Positions 34,401 to 45,905 of a stretch of 64,000 nucleotides of DNA are shown piece by piece. The DNA is from Siphonodentalium dalli (Eukaryota > Mollusca > Scaphopoda > Gadilida > Siphonodentaliidae). Position 1 is the first letter of the stretch; each line of letters opens with the position of its first letter. A program made the translations under genes and the position numbers. The notes beneath the pieces were generated by a model. That model was not told the DNA's origin. It saw nothing but the letters and a program-made list of their open reading frames with translations, and did not search any database. The DNA lies in contig CP136064.1 of assembly GCA_032622095.1 (NCBI GenBank), positions 171,066,310 through 171,130,309 of the forward strand, given 5' to 3'.

Positions 34401-34630
34401 TCAAAATCATAGGAGCTCGGCCCCTGTTCTGATAGTATTGACGAAGACTGGTCGAATAGTGTCGTCGAGAACTTTGGCATTCCACACTGACAGCATATCC
34501 ATGATGTTGATGCGTTAGTGTAGACCTGATATACCGGGCTGTTCATTCCCATGCATTTCACGTGATACCAGGTGTCACAGTCATCACAGCATAGGGCTTC
34601 TTGTCCCCATTTGGTGGCTTTCTCGAAACT
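31440..34630 (-). mobile_element. CR1/Jockey-like LINE, 5'-truncated and degraded, antisense in intron 2
   Basis: Read on the minus strand: remnant of a PHD-type zinc module (34630-34343; CCDDCDTWYHVKC, WICCQCG; the first Cys pair is missing); an endonuclease frame from 34300 (ETWLKP, GDTNLPDINW, LGDHDIVF); and reverse transcriptase from about 32900 ([24 protein letters not shown], catalytic FADD near 32300). The C-terminal part is RPIVEYSSTVWNPH near 31900, and the frame ends at 31494. The RT is broken by a frame change near 32650, an in-frame TGA right after FADD near 32305, and a frame change near 31950. PHD plus apurinic endonuclease plus RT fits CR1-group or related LINEs; the clade was not tested. 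The 3' edge is approximate. Confidence 0.9.
32888..34300 (-). pseudogene. LINE endonuclease and N-terminal RT linker, open part of degraded ORF2
   Basis: A 470-codon open stretch with endonuclease/exonuclease/phosphatase-fold motifs: LVNFQSVMNK at the start, ETWLKP, the RLELAAVKICC strand, GDTNLPDINW, NILDTFFTN and GDHDIVF. It continues into the Lys/Arg-rich linker that precedes LINE reverse transcriptase (KKHRAYNKAKKTGKKHDWER) and ends near GPDGIPGRLLK. The enzyme would nick target DNA for target-primed reverse transcription. It belongs to the LINE, not to the host gene. Confidence 0.85.
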
Positions 34631-34828
34631 TATAAGCCAGTTAAATAACAATCTCAATAGATTGAAACAATTTAGTGCTAGAGGTCTACCAAATGGGCCC
34701 CAAACTAATGAAACTGAAATATAAGGAAGTTTATGGTATATGTTAGGGATTTTGATATAACCAAAACGCCTTTATCTGTGCAAAGAAGGTTAATACCAGC
34801 AAAATAAGCATGTGATATTTTATTTCAG

Positions 34829-35111
34829 ACGTGAATATGACGAAGGTGCTCAACAGATAAAACCCGAACCCGGTGAAGAAGATTACACAATTGAAGAAGC
34901 AGACCCCTCCCAGTTTGCTGCAGATTGGTACGGTGATGACTCGTCAGCGTCAAACCAGTTTGACCAATCAGGTCAAGGACCTCAAATGGGCAGGGATTGG
35001 CAGTCCATGTCTTATTCCGAACCAAATATGCAGCCTCCAACAGATGGAGGAGAAGCTCAGAACATGACATTCGACATGGGTATGGTGGGGCCATCAGGTG
35101 GGAGTCAAGAG
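34829..35111 (+). CDS. BTB gene exon 3: acidic, SUMO-motif linker
   Basis: Acceptor ttttatttcag at 34828; the first base completes the Lys codon split with exon 2. It encodes REYDEGAQQ, then IKPEPGEEDY (SUMO consensus IKPE at residues 331-334), an acidic tract, then a Met/Gly/Gln/Pro-rich region ending GPSGGSQE. It ends GAG before gtaggt (phase 0). No folded domain recognised; the composition suggests a disordered activation or adaptor segment (inference). Phase 0 lets it join terminal exons a, c and d in frame, but not b. Only the frame is visible, not expression. Confidence 0.85.
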
Positions 35112-35165
35112 GTAGGTTATTTTCTTTCTTTGCCCATTTTCAAAATGGCATTCAACAGTGGAAGC

Positions 35166-35610
35166 CAAGTCTGGAAATAGTGTTTTAGACATTTGCAGAA
35201 TGAGGTCCCCAGAGGGTGAATATTGTGATGCTATCCCGCACAGTGGGCTACGATCACCAAATTCACCCTCTGGGGACCTCATTCTGCTTATGCATCATTT
35301 TCTGAGAAGTATGTATAGTCTCAAAATATCATTGTTTTTAGTTACTTTTTCCCTTCTGTTCAGTTTCTATAGCCCCTAATTTGCAGAGATAAAATACGTA
35401 ATCGAGGTGACCAATGGGTGAGCATCACCAACTTGAACTGGGGAAATTCAATCTGTTCCAAGCTACCGGTAGGTCTCCCATGTAGCAGTTGAAGCCTAAG
35501 CAGAATGAGATTCCCAGAGGGTAAATTTGGTGATTTGCGGGATATTGTCACTAAATTCACCCTTTGGGGACCTCATTCTGCTAATGTCAGACACACTATA
35601 TCCAGACTTG
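35166..35610. mobile_element. Family B hairpin element, full-length reference copy
   Basis: CAAGTCTGGAAATAGTGTTT at the left and ATATCCAGACTTG at the right are inverted ends. Both halves hold an inner hairpin around GCAGAATGAGGTCCCCAGAG, so the element is palindromic at two scales. About 445 bp. It begins 54 bases after the exon 3 donor. Confidence 0.8.
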
Positions 35611-36454
35611 GACTGGAAGCTCATTCTACAAACATACAAAGACACACAGTCCACCATTTTCAGATTGTTTACAGGTTGTGATTTTGGAATAATTTCAATG
35701 GGGGAAGTTTTTATCACAAGTCGATCAGTAGTTCCTGCTATATAAATAAGAAGCCTCTTGGCCACACGTCCCCCAGAATAATCAAAATTTTTTAAGTCTA
35801 AAACAAAATTCTCGATTACGATAATTCAAGTCCAAAAGGGGTCATAAATGGTCGCACCTGAGCAAATACGAACTTACCCCTGTTTCATCAAATTCTGTCA
35901 AATACTATTCAAGTTATTAATGTGACAACATAATAATCAGCAAATTCTAAGTTGAAAAGGGGCATAACTCCATCTAGTTGTTGCTATATAAAAATCAGTG
36001 ACATTATCAATGTGGCCGTTTTTACTATTGAGATAAAATCTGTCAATGGGGCAATATTTCTGTCTATCAGTATACTGGATAGACTTAGTCTGTCCATATG
36101 GCCATCGGTCTGGGCATGCATTTTAGCCATGGGTTATCAGATCTGAATCATGCTTTCAAAAGAGGGCCCAATGGTGTCTCATGGTCTGTGTTTTCTGTTC
36201 AAGAGTTATTCCTTCTTTGTTTATCTGGTTTTCTGTCTGTCCACTCAGTAATCTCAGCCATGGTTTATCAATCTCAAAGGAATTTGGTACCGAGGTTCAC
36301 CATTGGGAGACCTTTCAAAAGAGTGCCCTTGAAATCATTGTTTTTGTCTATCTGCCTTAGTATATCAGGGCTCCATGAGTTATAGGATCTGAATGAAATT
36401 TAGTGTGGATGTTCACATCACAAGGGATTTCTCCTTTGTGTATTCTAAACTTAG
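35611..36454. repeat. Weathered pearl-like repeats, no gene
   Basis: Words such as CAGTAATCTCAGCCATGG, GAATCATGCTTTCAAAAGAG and AGTTATTCCTTC occur twice or more between 36080 and 36440. They resemble the cores at 44187-45258. Confidence 0.45.
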
Positions 36455-36668
36455 TGTAATGTCCTAAACAAGCGACCCCTAAACCACAGCAAAATTATGG
36501 GAAATTGTTAAAGATTTAGTCCAAAATATGGCTTGTTGCCATTCATCGGAAAGCTCTCGGTGAGAGCTTTCCGATGAATGGCAACAAGCCATATTTACGA
36601 CTAAATCCTGTCAAATTTCCCATAATTCTGCTGTGGTTAAAGGGTCATATACTTCGAGCATTACCCTA
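36455..36668. mobile_element. Palindromic MITE, family A copy
   Basis: TGTAATGTCCTAAACAAGCG at the left, centre CATCGGAAAGCTCTCGGTGA, and CATAATTCTGCTGTGGTTAA at the right. The ends are weathered. Confidence 0.75.
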
Positions 36669-36988
36669 GTTTCCAACCTGCCCATGTTTCTTTTTATCAC
36701 CATGATGCAACCTTCTTGTTTCATCTGCATTCAACTTCCACTCCTTAACTCAATTAATTCAGATATTAATTACTGAAGTATGGTACATGTATTTTATAAA
36801 GTGTTATGGCACTGGTTTCTAAAAAAACAGCTCATTCCGCTCACCGAAGGTATTTTACATACTAGTAGTGCATATGTACAACCTGGTGAAAGTTTATTAA
36901 AAACAATTTTACGGCCTTCATGTGCTTTGGAAAGACTTTGTTAAGTCACAGAAATTGCCAATTGGTAAAGAATGAAAGATTACATACT

Positions 36989-37649
36989 GGTCATCCTATA
37001 ATCCCCGTTGCGGGCAAATACTCAGTAATAACCGCTGCGGGCTAGTTACTCGACAACTGGTAAGTTTTTTAGCACGCTATTTTGCTTTTAACGGCATAAT
37101 TCCGGATTCACATGGTGTTTGGTTGACCGATATCTAACCTAATTGTTCAAGTAAAACCCATTACGGGCTCGATTGAAGCCTGCAGCTGGGTTTACTGCTG
37201 CCCGCCACAGGGTTTAATTAATCTTAGTATGGTAAGTTTGGAAATACTTAATTATTCGGGTTACTGGATTGATATTCAGGGAGCTTACTTTTAAAACACG
37301 CTAATAAATGATTATGTCAGACAACTAGCTTCACACATGTAACCAATATTTTGATTAGTGCAAATTTTGATGAATGAAAGTCGAATTAACCTTGAAATAA
37401 TGAATGCGTTCGACTAAGATTAAGTTTTTCTGAAGAATGGTTATCTAAATTATCCCCAGACTTCTGTCACAGCCTACATAATCGTGCATATATATGGGGC
37501 CATGTTCTAACACAACTATTAAATGCACCACTTGAAGCTAAATAAACCAACCTTGTTGTGGAAAATTAAATCATATGCGCACCCGCTTCTTGTTTTACTG
37601 GCACCTGCAGTGGCGTTTACTTGCCCGCAGTGGGGATTATAGGATGACC
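36989..37649. mobile_element. 661 bp TIR element 'GGTCATCCTATAATCCCC'
   Basis: The left end GGTCATCCTATAATCCCCGT and TGCGGGCAA is mirrored by TTGCCCGCAGTGGGGATTAT and AGGATGACC on the right. GCGGGC-type words recur inside (37025, 37165, 37195). No transposase. Confidence 0.75.
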
Positions 37650-37787
37650 ACCGTGATTAGCTAAGTCGAAAATTTTGATTGACAACCAGAACAATCACAT
37701 CAAATTATAATTAACAAACATGTTTTGAGTGCTACATTGCTCTTCCACTTAGGAGGTATCTTCCGATATCCCTTGAGAGACGTCCAT

Positions 37788-38024
37788 TTAACCCTTCCAT
37801 GACTGTAGCTTCCTCAAATTTTGCGAAATCCCTGTGCCAATGCATTCTCTTATACATGTATATAAGAGAATGCATTGGCCTAATAATATTTATCTTGACT
37901 TAGTAAGCCAGTGCATTCTCTTATATATGCCAGGCTGCCTATGGGAGACTCGCATATTTAAGTTAATTCACTGGCACTGGATCTTCAATGGTACACCAGC
38001 ACAGCTCCCATCATTATAGGGTAA
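37788..38024. mobile_element. TTAA-type MITE with hairpin module, copy 3
   Basis: TTAACCCTTCCATGACTGTA at the left and ATCATTATAGGGTAA at the right (TTAA changed to GTAA). It has the CCAATGCATTCTCTTATA module in both orientations, as in 898-1159. Confidence 0.7.
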
Positions 38025-38934
38025 AGTAAAAAATTATCAGATTTCTTTTTATTATATTTGTTTGGCTCAAATAACTGTTGAATGCCATTTCCTAGCTTCC
38101 CTTTGATTTGTCTGAGTAATTTCACTGATGTGGTACCAGTTGTGGATATATATTTATATGTTGTCCCAAGTACATTCTATCAAATCTTGAAATAGTTTGA
38201 GATTTATCCACTGTCACAGTCTGTCATTGTGGCATACTCAATACGATTTCAGCTTGTCAATTCATGCCTTTTGTTAGTAAACAAAATTTACAACAAATAG
38301 CTAACCAGTGTATCCCATAATTCAAAGTTATTTTCTGTCTATTACAAATTAGGTTTGGATTCAATTGCATCAAAAAGCCTAACACTCTTGTTCTTCGATG
38401 ATGTCACATTTCCTGATTAATCTTTTGAGTATTATTTCTAAATCACTATAAGTTGACACAAGTTCTTATTTTGGAATTTGTGTGATTAGTCATCAACTCA
38501 ATTAAATTATCTCACGATAACAGTTGAAAAATAATTTTACCCAGAGACACAATACTGGCCCGAGGATTTTCATGTGAAGAACTGGTTATAAATGTATGTG
38601 AATTCCCCAAAAAAATTGGTGGACATAACATAATGTTGCTCAGTTGCCATGGCAAACATTTTTGACAATACCACAATTTTTTTTACTTTTGATTAAAATT
38701 ACGTACAGAGATTTCTTGTTGCATTTTCAGTTTCCTTCAACGATAAATAAATACAAATCATATCTCATTGGGAGTGTACATCTTAGGATTCAACTGTTCA
38801 TGGAAGTAGTATATTTCCTCTACCATGATTCAAAGGTGTACAACTTGGTGTATTAATATTATATAAAAGGTAGTTTCAGGAGGTATTAACCTGCCAGTGA
38901 CCATGATAGCTCAGTCATTTCAAGACTAAGCTAT
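38025..38934. other. Intron 3, no feature recognised
   Basis: AT-rich, apparently single-copy; no domain in any frame. Confidence 0.35.
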
Positions 38935-38940
38935 TTTCAG

Positions 38941-39075
38941 TCCTCAAAATATGTTGCCAGACATTGCAGAATGAGGTCCCCAGAGGGTGAATTCAGTGAT
39001 GCTACCCCGCATAGCATGCTAGCATCACTAAATTCACCCTCTGTGGACCTCATTCTGCTTAGGAATCATCTTCTC
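38941..39075. mobile_element. Family B hairpin element, left fragment
   Basis: ATTGCAGAATGAGGTCCCCA to GGACCTCATTCTGCTTAGGA with the usual inner hairpin; the rest is missing. Confidence 0.65.
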
Positions 39076-39639
39076 TTGAACGAAAAAATGACAATCAGAA
39101 ACATCTTTCCTAAAGCTATCATAAAAACTATGTAACATGTCATATCCTAGTTTATTTACCTTTGTTTGTGATCGACTTGGCCATTTTGAATACGTGATAC
39201 TCATCAACTCGAAACCTCATGATTCCCTACCATTATTTATTAATAAGATAACAATGGATACGTAATAATTATCAAATGAAAACTCAACATTTTGTTATGA
39301 TCCATGATGTATCATCTGCTTTTTGGCATATTTAATATCAGATATCCACAAATGGTATTCAGTTAGTATTATTACTCAGACTACTCTGTCATATCTATAT
39401 CTATCATATACATGTATACCATATTTTATTTATATTTAGGAGATAGGAACACAGATGGAGTTGAAGTGGCAAAGTATGCCTCTCCTACTAAAATAGAACT
39501 AATATGTCAAAATGAAAAATTGCTATATTTTCATACAAATATACATTTTCAAAAGTGGGGCGAATGAAAATTGAATGCATGTACCAGGTTTACAAGTCAA
39601 ATGATAGCATTGTTGGTGACTCTTTGTAATCAAGTTTCT
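39076..39639. other. Intron 3, no feature recognised
   Basis: No repeat family or coding signal recognised. Confidence 0.35.
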
Positions 39640-40115
39640 AGATCAAGTCTTCTTGGTCCACAACAGCTTGGAATATCGGTTGGGATGATGCTGTTTTTGG
39701 ACCGAATGCCGCCCTGTTGCTCTTCTATAATGGCATTCATTCAAAAGACGTACAGTATTGCCCTATTGACTCCTTAACCACAGCAGAATTATGGGTAACT
39801 TTTCAGGATTTAGTTGGAAATATGGCTTGTTGCCATTCATCGGAAAGCTCTCACTAAGAGCTTTTCGATGAATGGCAACTCTCTGTTATATGCATGTTTG
39901 ATATCATCATGCTTGGGGAAAGGCTGCCCTCTATGTTCATATACACAAAGCTTCCATTTGACTTAATCTGAAGACATACAAGCAATATAACTCCCGCCCA
40001 CTTTCGGGGCATAACGTCTGTTATAGAAGAGCAACGGAGCGGCGCTCGGTCCAGAAACGGCATCATCCCAACTGACATCCCAACCTGTTGTGGACTGAGA
40101 AGACTTGTCTGTCAA
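39640..40115. mobile_element. TIR element with arms of about 100 bp, holding a family A fragment
   Basis: Left arm AAGTCTTCTTGGTCCACAAC, GTTGGGATGATGCTG and TTGCTCTTCTATAA. The right arm is its mirror (TTATAGAAGAGCAACG, CATCATCCCAACTG, GTTGTGGACTGAGAAGACTT). Between them, 39751-39880 is a truncated family A MITE (ACCACAGCAGAATTATGGGT, CATCGGAAAGCTCTC). Confidence 0.75.
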
Positions 40116-40607
40116 GTTTCCTGAAAATTCCTGACCTCTACATCCACTGATGTTTGGATTCCTCAGCCATGTGCCCTAAACAATCTCTTATGAAATGGAC
40201 CTTTTACATATCTAAAGAAATAACATCCATGCTAATTATGTTAGGAAAAACAAATGCGGTTCATTTACAATTTCAAGTTGTAAGCAAATTATGTTGTTTG
40301 AGTGCGAAAATGCGGAACAGCAGTTTCCTATCAGGCTTTTTGTTTTAATACATAATGCAACTTGATCCAGGCTTACCACCATTGGTGTAGGTAAATAACG
40401 GGGCTGCAATATTCAAGATAAATCAAATGTTTTTGAAGCAGGTATCAAAGCTCTGTACTATTATAGATTTAATCCATATTTTTCATGAATTCATTTTGAT
40501 CATCATAAAAATTGCAAGAAATATATATATGCATCAACCTATGCAGATATTGCAGAGTATTTTTTTATATGCCCATTTTAAAAACGGGACATCTGTCTGT
40601 CCTTCCA
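40116..40607. other. Intron 3, no feature recognised
   Basis: No repeat family or coding signal recognised. Confidence 0.35.
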
Positions 40608-41971
40608 TTTTTAGCTCAACTTACTTTGTAAGTTTGAGCTATTGCCATGGGTTGGCGTCCGTTGTCCATGTGTGTGTGTGTCCGTCAACAATTTCCTTTG
40701 GCGCAGGCTACAGGTCGTATCTTTGGTCTGATCTTTATGAAATTTGTCATGAATGTTGACATTTACATGGAGATGGGAACGAGTCATTTTAGGATCATTC
40801 GGCCAAAAAACATGGCCGCTGGTGGCCATCTTGGATTTTACTCTTTGCATCACTAAATCCTTTGACACATCCTACAGACCACATCTCTGATCCGATCATC
40901 ACCAACTTCATATGGATCATCGGGGCGACCTCTAGATGGGAACGAGTCATTTTGGGGTCATTTGGCCAAAAAACATGGCCGCCGTCAGCCATCTTGGATT
41001 TTACTCTTTGCATCACTAAATACTTTCGCGCGGGCCACAGGTCGTATCTTTATGAAATTTGTCATGAATGTTGACATTGACATGTAGATGGGAACGAGTC
41101 ATTTTGGGGTCATTCGGCCAACAAACATGGCCGCTGGTGGCCATCTTGGATTTCAAATTTGAATCCATTGGCGCGGGCTACAGGCCATACTGTTTGTCTG
41201 ATCATTATAAAAATTGTCATGAATGTTGACATTTACATGTAGATGGGAATGAGTCATTTTAGGATCATTCGGCCAAAAACATGGCCGCTGGTGGCCATCT
41301 TGGATTTTACTCTTTGCATCACTAAATCCTTTGACACATCCTACAGACCACATCTCTGATCCGAGCATCACCAAACTTCATATGGATCATCGGGGTGACC
41401 TCTAGTTGGGAACGAGTCATTTTGGGGTCATTTGGCCAAAAAACATGGCCACCGTCAGCGCCTTGGATTTTACTCTTTGCATCACTAAATACTTTCACAC
41501 ACCCTACAGACCACAACCCTGATCCGATCATCACCAAACTTCATATTCATCATTGGGGTGGCCCCTAGTTGGGCACGAATGATTTTGGGGTAATTCGGCC
41601 AAACAACATGGCATCTTGGATTTCAAAATTGACATTCGGCAAAAAAATATGGCCACTAATGGCCATTTTGGATTTTACTCTTTGTATGACTAAATATTTC
41701 TACAAAATCCATTAGCATGGGTTATAGACCGATCTGTTTGTTTGATCTTCATGAAATTTGTCATGGATGTTGACATTGACATGTAGATGGGAACGAGTCA
41801 TTTTGGGGTCATTCGGCAAAAAACATGGCCGCCGGTGGCCATTTTAGAATTTACTCTTTGCATCACTAAATCCTTTGGCACACCCTACAGACCACATCCC
41901 TCCATTTACTGTCAACCATTAAATTATTCCCCCACCTAAGTTGAGCTACAGTGTCATTGACACTTTCATTC
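40608..41971. mobile_element. Pearl-like element, both ends present
   Basis: Starts TTTTTAGCTCAACTTACTTT with the AGCTCAACTTAC / GTAAGTTTGAGCT hairpin, then GTGTGTGTGTCCGTC. About seven core repeats of 150-175 bp follow (ATGAAATTTGTCATGAATGT, ATGGGAACGAGTCATTTTGG, AACATGGCCGCTGGTGGCCA). It ends AAGTTGAGCTACAGTGTCAT and TGACACTTTCATT. AGCTCAACTT at the left and AAGTTGAGCT at the right are subterminal inverted repeats. This is the best-preserved copy of the family in the window. Confidence 0.78.
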
Positions 41972-42417
41972 ATTTCTAGATGGTAAATTTTATTATACTG
42001 AACTAGATAAATGAAATCTGGTCCATAGGTTCACTATCATAAAATAAAGGTCAAGTTCGATTTGGTGGTCTGGTTGCCTATTTTGACCAGTTACGGCCCT
42101 TTGTTGAAATTTGGGCTCAATTATTTTATTCCGGATGATAAGAGATACAGACCTTATTTGTCCTGTGAAAATTCGGGGTTTATTGGTTTCCAAACAATAG
42201 CTTGTGTTAATATTAACTGAATGGAATAGAATTTGGAATTCAGCTTTTAAACTATTTTTGGCTGATATTACTCATAGTTATGGAATCTTTCTGAAGCAAT
42301 TTGAAACAAGCCAACCGGTGTATTATGTTATGCCACCGTGGAAAACCTGCATTTGTTTAATTTGAAACACGAAGAGGGGTGAATGATCATTTTTTGGACA
42401 CAGTGATGAGAGCTATT
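41972..42417. other. Intron 3, no feature recognised
   Basis: No repeat family or coding signal recognised. Confidence 0.35.
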
Positions 42418-42556
42418 ACAGTAATGTCCTAAATAATCGACCCCTAAACCGATGCTTTCCAATGAATGGCAGCAAGCCATATTTCCGACTAAATCCTGAA
42501 AAATTTCCCATAATTCTGCTCTGGTTTAAAGGGTCATATACTTCGGGCATTATTGT
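42418..42556. mobile_element. Palindromic MITE, family A (partly deleted)
   Basis: ACAGTAATGTCCTAAATAAT, then a jump to the right arm GATGAATGGCAGCAAGCC and on to GGGCATTATTGTA. Confidence 0.7.
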
Positions 42557-42895
42557 AAATATCAAAAGTATGGTAAATTATTATATACTAGATGTGTTTC
42601 AGCCAAATATTGATATCAAGTGAAATCTTTTTGTTTTCAATACTCACTCTGTCTGCTTAATATATTGTGTGTATATTTTGTGCAATTATGCAAATCAAGG
42701 CAGACAGGAAAAACAATCTAGCAATATTTTCATTTTGGCCTCAAACCATTACATGTCGTGGGAGTTTGCCATTTTGGCATCATACCAACATACTAGTATT
42801 TCATGGCCTCATGCCAAAAATATGACGTGGGAGTTTACCATTTTGTTGTATCAATTTTTAGAGAAAATGAGTGTGACATATACTTCTACCACACT
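42557..42895. other. Intron 3, no feature recognised
   Basis: A short direct repeat, ACGTGGGAGTTTACCATTTT-like, occurs at about 42760 and 42825. Otherwise plain. Confidence 0.35.
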
Positions 42896-43762
42896 TTAAC
42901 ATGTTCGCTGCCACTACGAGTTAACTCGTAGTAAACGGTTCCGTGGGGACTGTTACTACGAGTTAACTCGTAGTAATGTTCATACCACATAAATAATAAC
43001 ACAATCCGCAAGCAATGTTGGTGTATGTGCCAATACATGCCCAACGATCCCATTGATCGATTTTATATGTATAATTACGATGGCTTGAGATACAACGATT
43101 CACACAGCGTGAACAGGGGGTGGGGTCCAGATAGCAATCTTGGTAGGATACTCCAATTCACCAGGGCCTCTTCTTTACGTCCCTGAACCATGAGGCACAT
43201 GTGCAACTAGACCATTCCCGGACACATTGTGTATATATAAAGGAATTGTCGATCAAATCCGGGTCAAATGAAAGATAAAACGTGTTATAAAGCTCCTACG
43301 AGATAACTCGTAGTCGGCACCTGGGATGAAACTCACCAGTGGTCATCGCTGGTGCCAGCTACGAGTTATCTCGTAGGTAAATACATATTATGTTTTTGAC
43401 GTCTTATTCGACGTAGTCTGTACCAATTATCATATATAAATTCATTTACCATGTCTTACATACGATATGCTTGTGCATGTATAGCACTCTTCGTCATCTA
43501 AGACACTGACAACGTAATTGTAGTTACCTACGAGATAACTCGTAGCTGGCACCAGGAATGAAACGTTAATAAATTCCGTCCCAGGTGCCGACTACGAGTT
43601 ATCTCGTAGTAGTCTTATAACATGTTTCAGCATCATATGACCCGATATTGGTCGAACCATTACTCATACATACGTAAAATATCTACTATCGACAAAACAT
43701 CAAATCCCATGGTGGCATATGGGATGGAATTACCCATTGGTTTTCGGCAGTGAACGTGTTAA
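42896..43762. mobile_element. TTAA-type element with six CTACGAG..CTCGTAG palindromes
   Basis: TIRs TTAACATGTTCGCTGCC and GGCAGTGAACGTGTTAA. Six 18-bp palindromes lie at 42914, 42956, 43296, 43359, 43528 and 43592. The first two have centre TTAA. The inner four read CTACGAGATAACTCGTAG or its complement, and their two clusters (43293-43376 and 43528-43611) are inverted copies of each other. TTAA flanks suggest piggyBac-like mobilisation (inference). No open frame of useful length. Confidence 0.8.
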
Positions 43763-43987
43763 GACATCCATATGGAATACAACAATTTACGTACTTTGGT
43801 GAGTTGTGGATGTTGACATTTCAAGTTTATAATGAAGTTTTTAAACAGTTTCATGTTAAGAAAACACAATATACCTTCTCCGTCCAGTTGCGTGTTGTTC
43901 CGGTTCTGATTCCAGAATTTAATGAATACAATTGTCATCCCTTGCATATATAAGTTTGTGGTACCAACGAGCCATGTCTGCTTAAAT

Positions 43988-45897
43988 CAGGCTTGGTGAT
44001 TTTTTAGATTTTTTAAAATAAATCAAATTTTTTTATTTATTTGATTTAAATCAGATTTATTTGATTTAAATCGATTTTTTTTCTAATTGTTCTGAAAATA
44101 TGCAATTGTGCAATGTCTTTGATAAATGAAGGTTCTAAAAGGTGTTGCTTATTTTATCCAAGGCTGGATTAATCAAAATTCTATTATTATACCCCCTTTT
44201 TAAAAAAAAAGGGGGGTATACTGTTTTGCACCTGTCCGTCCGTCCGTCCGTGCGTCCGTCCGTCCGTCTGTGCGTCCGTGAGTCCGTACGTCCGTCCGAT
44301 GTCTGTTCGTGTCATAACTTGAACAGTAGTGCTCGGATCTCAATGAAATTAGGTATGGATGTTCACTATTATGAGGACATTAAATAGAGGGTTCCATCGT
44401 TTGGTTTGGATTTTCCATTCTAGAGTTATTAATCTTTGTTTATCTGGAAATAGTGGCTTTTTGGTTCGTCTGGTGTCTGTTCATGTCGTAACTTCAACAG
44501 TTGTGCTGGGATCTCAACCAAATTTGGTGTGGATGTTCACAACTATCAGGGCATTCAATAGAGGGTTCCATCGTTTTGTTCGGATTTTCCATTCTAGAGT
44601 TATACATCTTTGTTCATCTGGAAATGTTGGCTTTTTGGTTCGTCTGGTGTCTGTTCATATTGTAACTTCGACAGTTGTACTGGGATCTCAATGGGATTTG
44701 GTATGGATGTTCACTGCTATGAGGACATTAAAAAGAGGGTTCCATCGTTTTGTTCCGCTTTTCCATTCTAGAGTTATTCATCTTTGTTCATCTGGAAATG
44801 TTGGCTTTTTGGTCCATCTGGTGTCTGTTCATGTCGTAACTTCAACAGTTGTGCTGGGATCTCAATGGAATTTGGTATAGATGTTCACCACTATGAGGAC
44901 ATTCAATAGGGGGTTCCATTGTTCTGTTCTGCTTTTCCATTCTAGAGTAATTCATCTTTGTTTATCTGGAAATGTTGGCTGTTTGATCCATCCGATGTCT
45001 GTTCAGCTCATAACTTGAACAGTAATGCTTGGATCTCAATGAAATTTTGTATGGATGTTCACCACTATGAGGACATTTAATGGCACATTCAAATGTTTGT
45101 TTTGGTTTTTTGTTCTGTAGTTATTCATCTTTGTTTATATGAAAATGCTGATTTCTGGGTCCATATGTCTGAGTATAGCCATCGTAAGTTATAGATGTGC
45201 CCACACTAGGCGGTATGCCATGAGGGGGTATGCACCGGACGACAGTCCATCTCTTGTTATTTATAACTTTTTTTATAACTACATGTATCAAGCACAAATA
45301 TCATGGCAGTACAGATATAGCAACCATGTACTTTATTTGTGCATACACTAGGTCCATGTGAGTTCCAATGTTGTGATATCTGGATAGGTAGACTTGTGCT
45401 TAAAGATTTACTAGTAAATTTAGTAAATTTTAGCTGAGAACTGAATATATTATCAATCACCTTTGCTCCTCAGTGACTTGAGGACATACATGAAATCACA
45501 CCATATACATGTATCAAGTTTGGACATTAGACAACTAGAGTAGTTTAGATGGCAGAGTATATGGTACAATTACTCGGTTGGCATTTACATGTATGGCAAT
45601 CAGAAAAGGAAAGGAAATTTAATAGTGTAATGAGGAGTGCTGAATCTGATTGTAGTTACAAATAAGTGGAACAGGCCGTTGCTGGAGCAGTAATCACGGT
45701 GCCATGCAGTATGCCTGTTTCTTTTGGGTTGACATTTACTGCACAATTTCATATCTATTATCCAGTTTTGTATATTGTTTAATCATAGTCATGTTATAGT
45801 TAACAAAAAACCTTGTTAGATATTGCAAGTTCATGACATTATGCAATTATTTAAAAAAAATTGATTTAAATCACTTGATTTAAATCAGCCAACCCTG
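43988..45897. mobile_element. hAT-like non-autonomous element with exact 8-bp TSD, carrying a nested element
   Basis: Ends CAGGCTTGGTGATTTTTTAG and GATTTAAATCAGCCAACCCTG are inverted repeats. GCTTAAAT flanks both (43980-43987 and 45898-45905). 8-bp duplications and CAGG ends fit hAT. An unfilled relative lies at 62184-63009; comparison shows the insert at 44187-45258. Confidence 0.82.
44187..45258. mobile_element. ATACCCCC-hairpin pearl-like element nested in the hAT-like element
   Basis: Starts with the strong hairpin TATACCCCCTTTTT / AAAAAGGGGGGTATA, then GTCCGTCCGTCCGTGCGTCC. About five core repeats of about 174 bp follow (TTCCATTCTAGAGTTATTCA, TCTGGAAATGTTGGCTTTTT, CTCAATGAAATTTGGTATGG, GTTCACCACTATGAGGACAT). 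Host sequence on both sides is continuous in the relative at 62184-63009. Another copy begins at 63735. Exact edges are uncertain by a few bases. Confidence 0.75.
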
Positions 45898-45905
45898 GCT
45901 TAAAT

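Noticed and set aside
44359-44880. 173-codon frame with internal repeats (FHSRVIHLCSSGNVGFLVRL)
   Set aside because: It is the translation of about 174-bp core repeats of the pearl-like element, a period divisible by three; no domain or splice signals.
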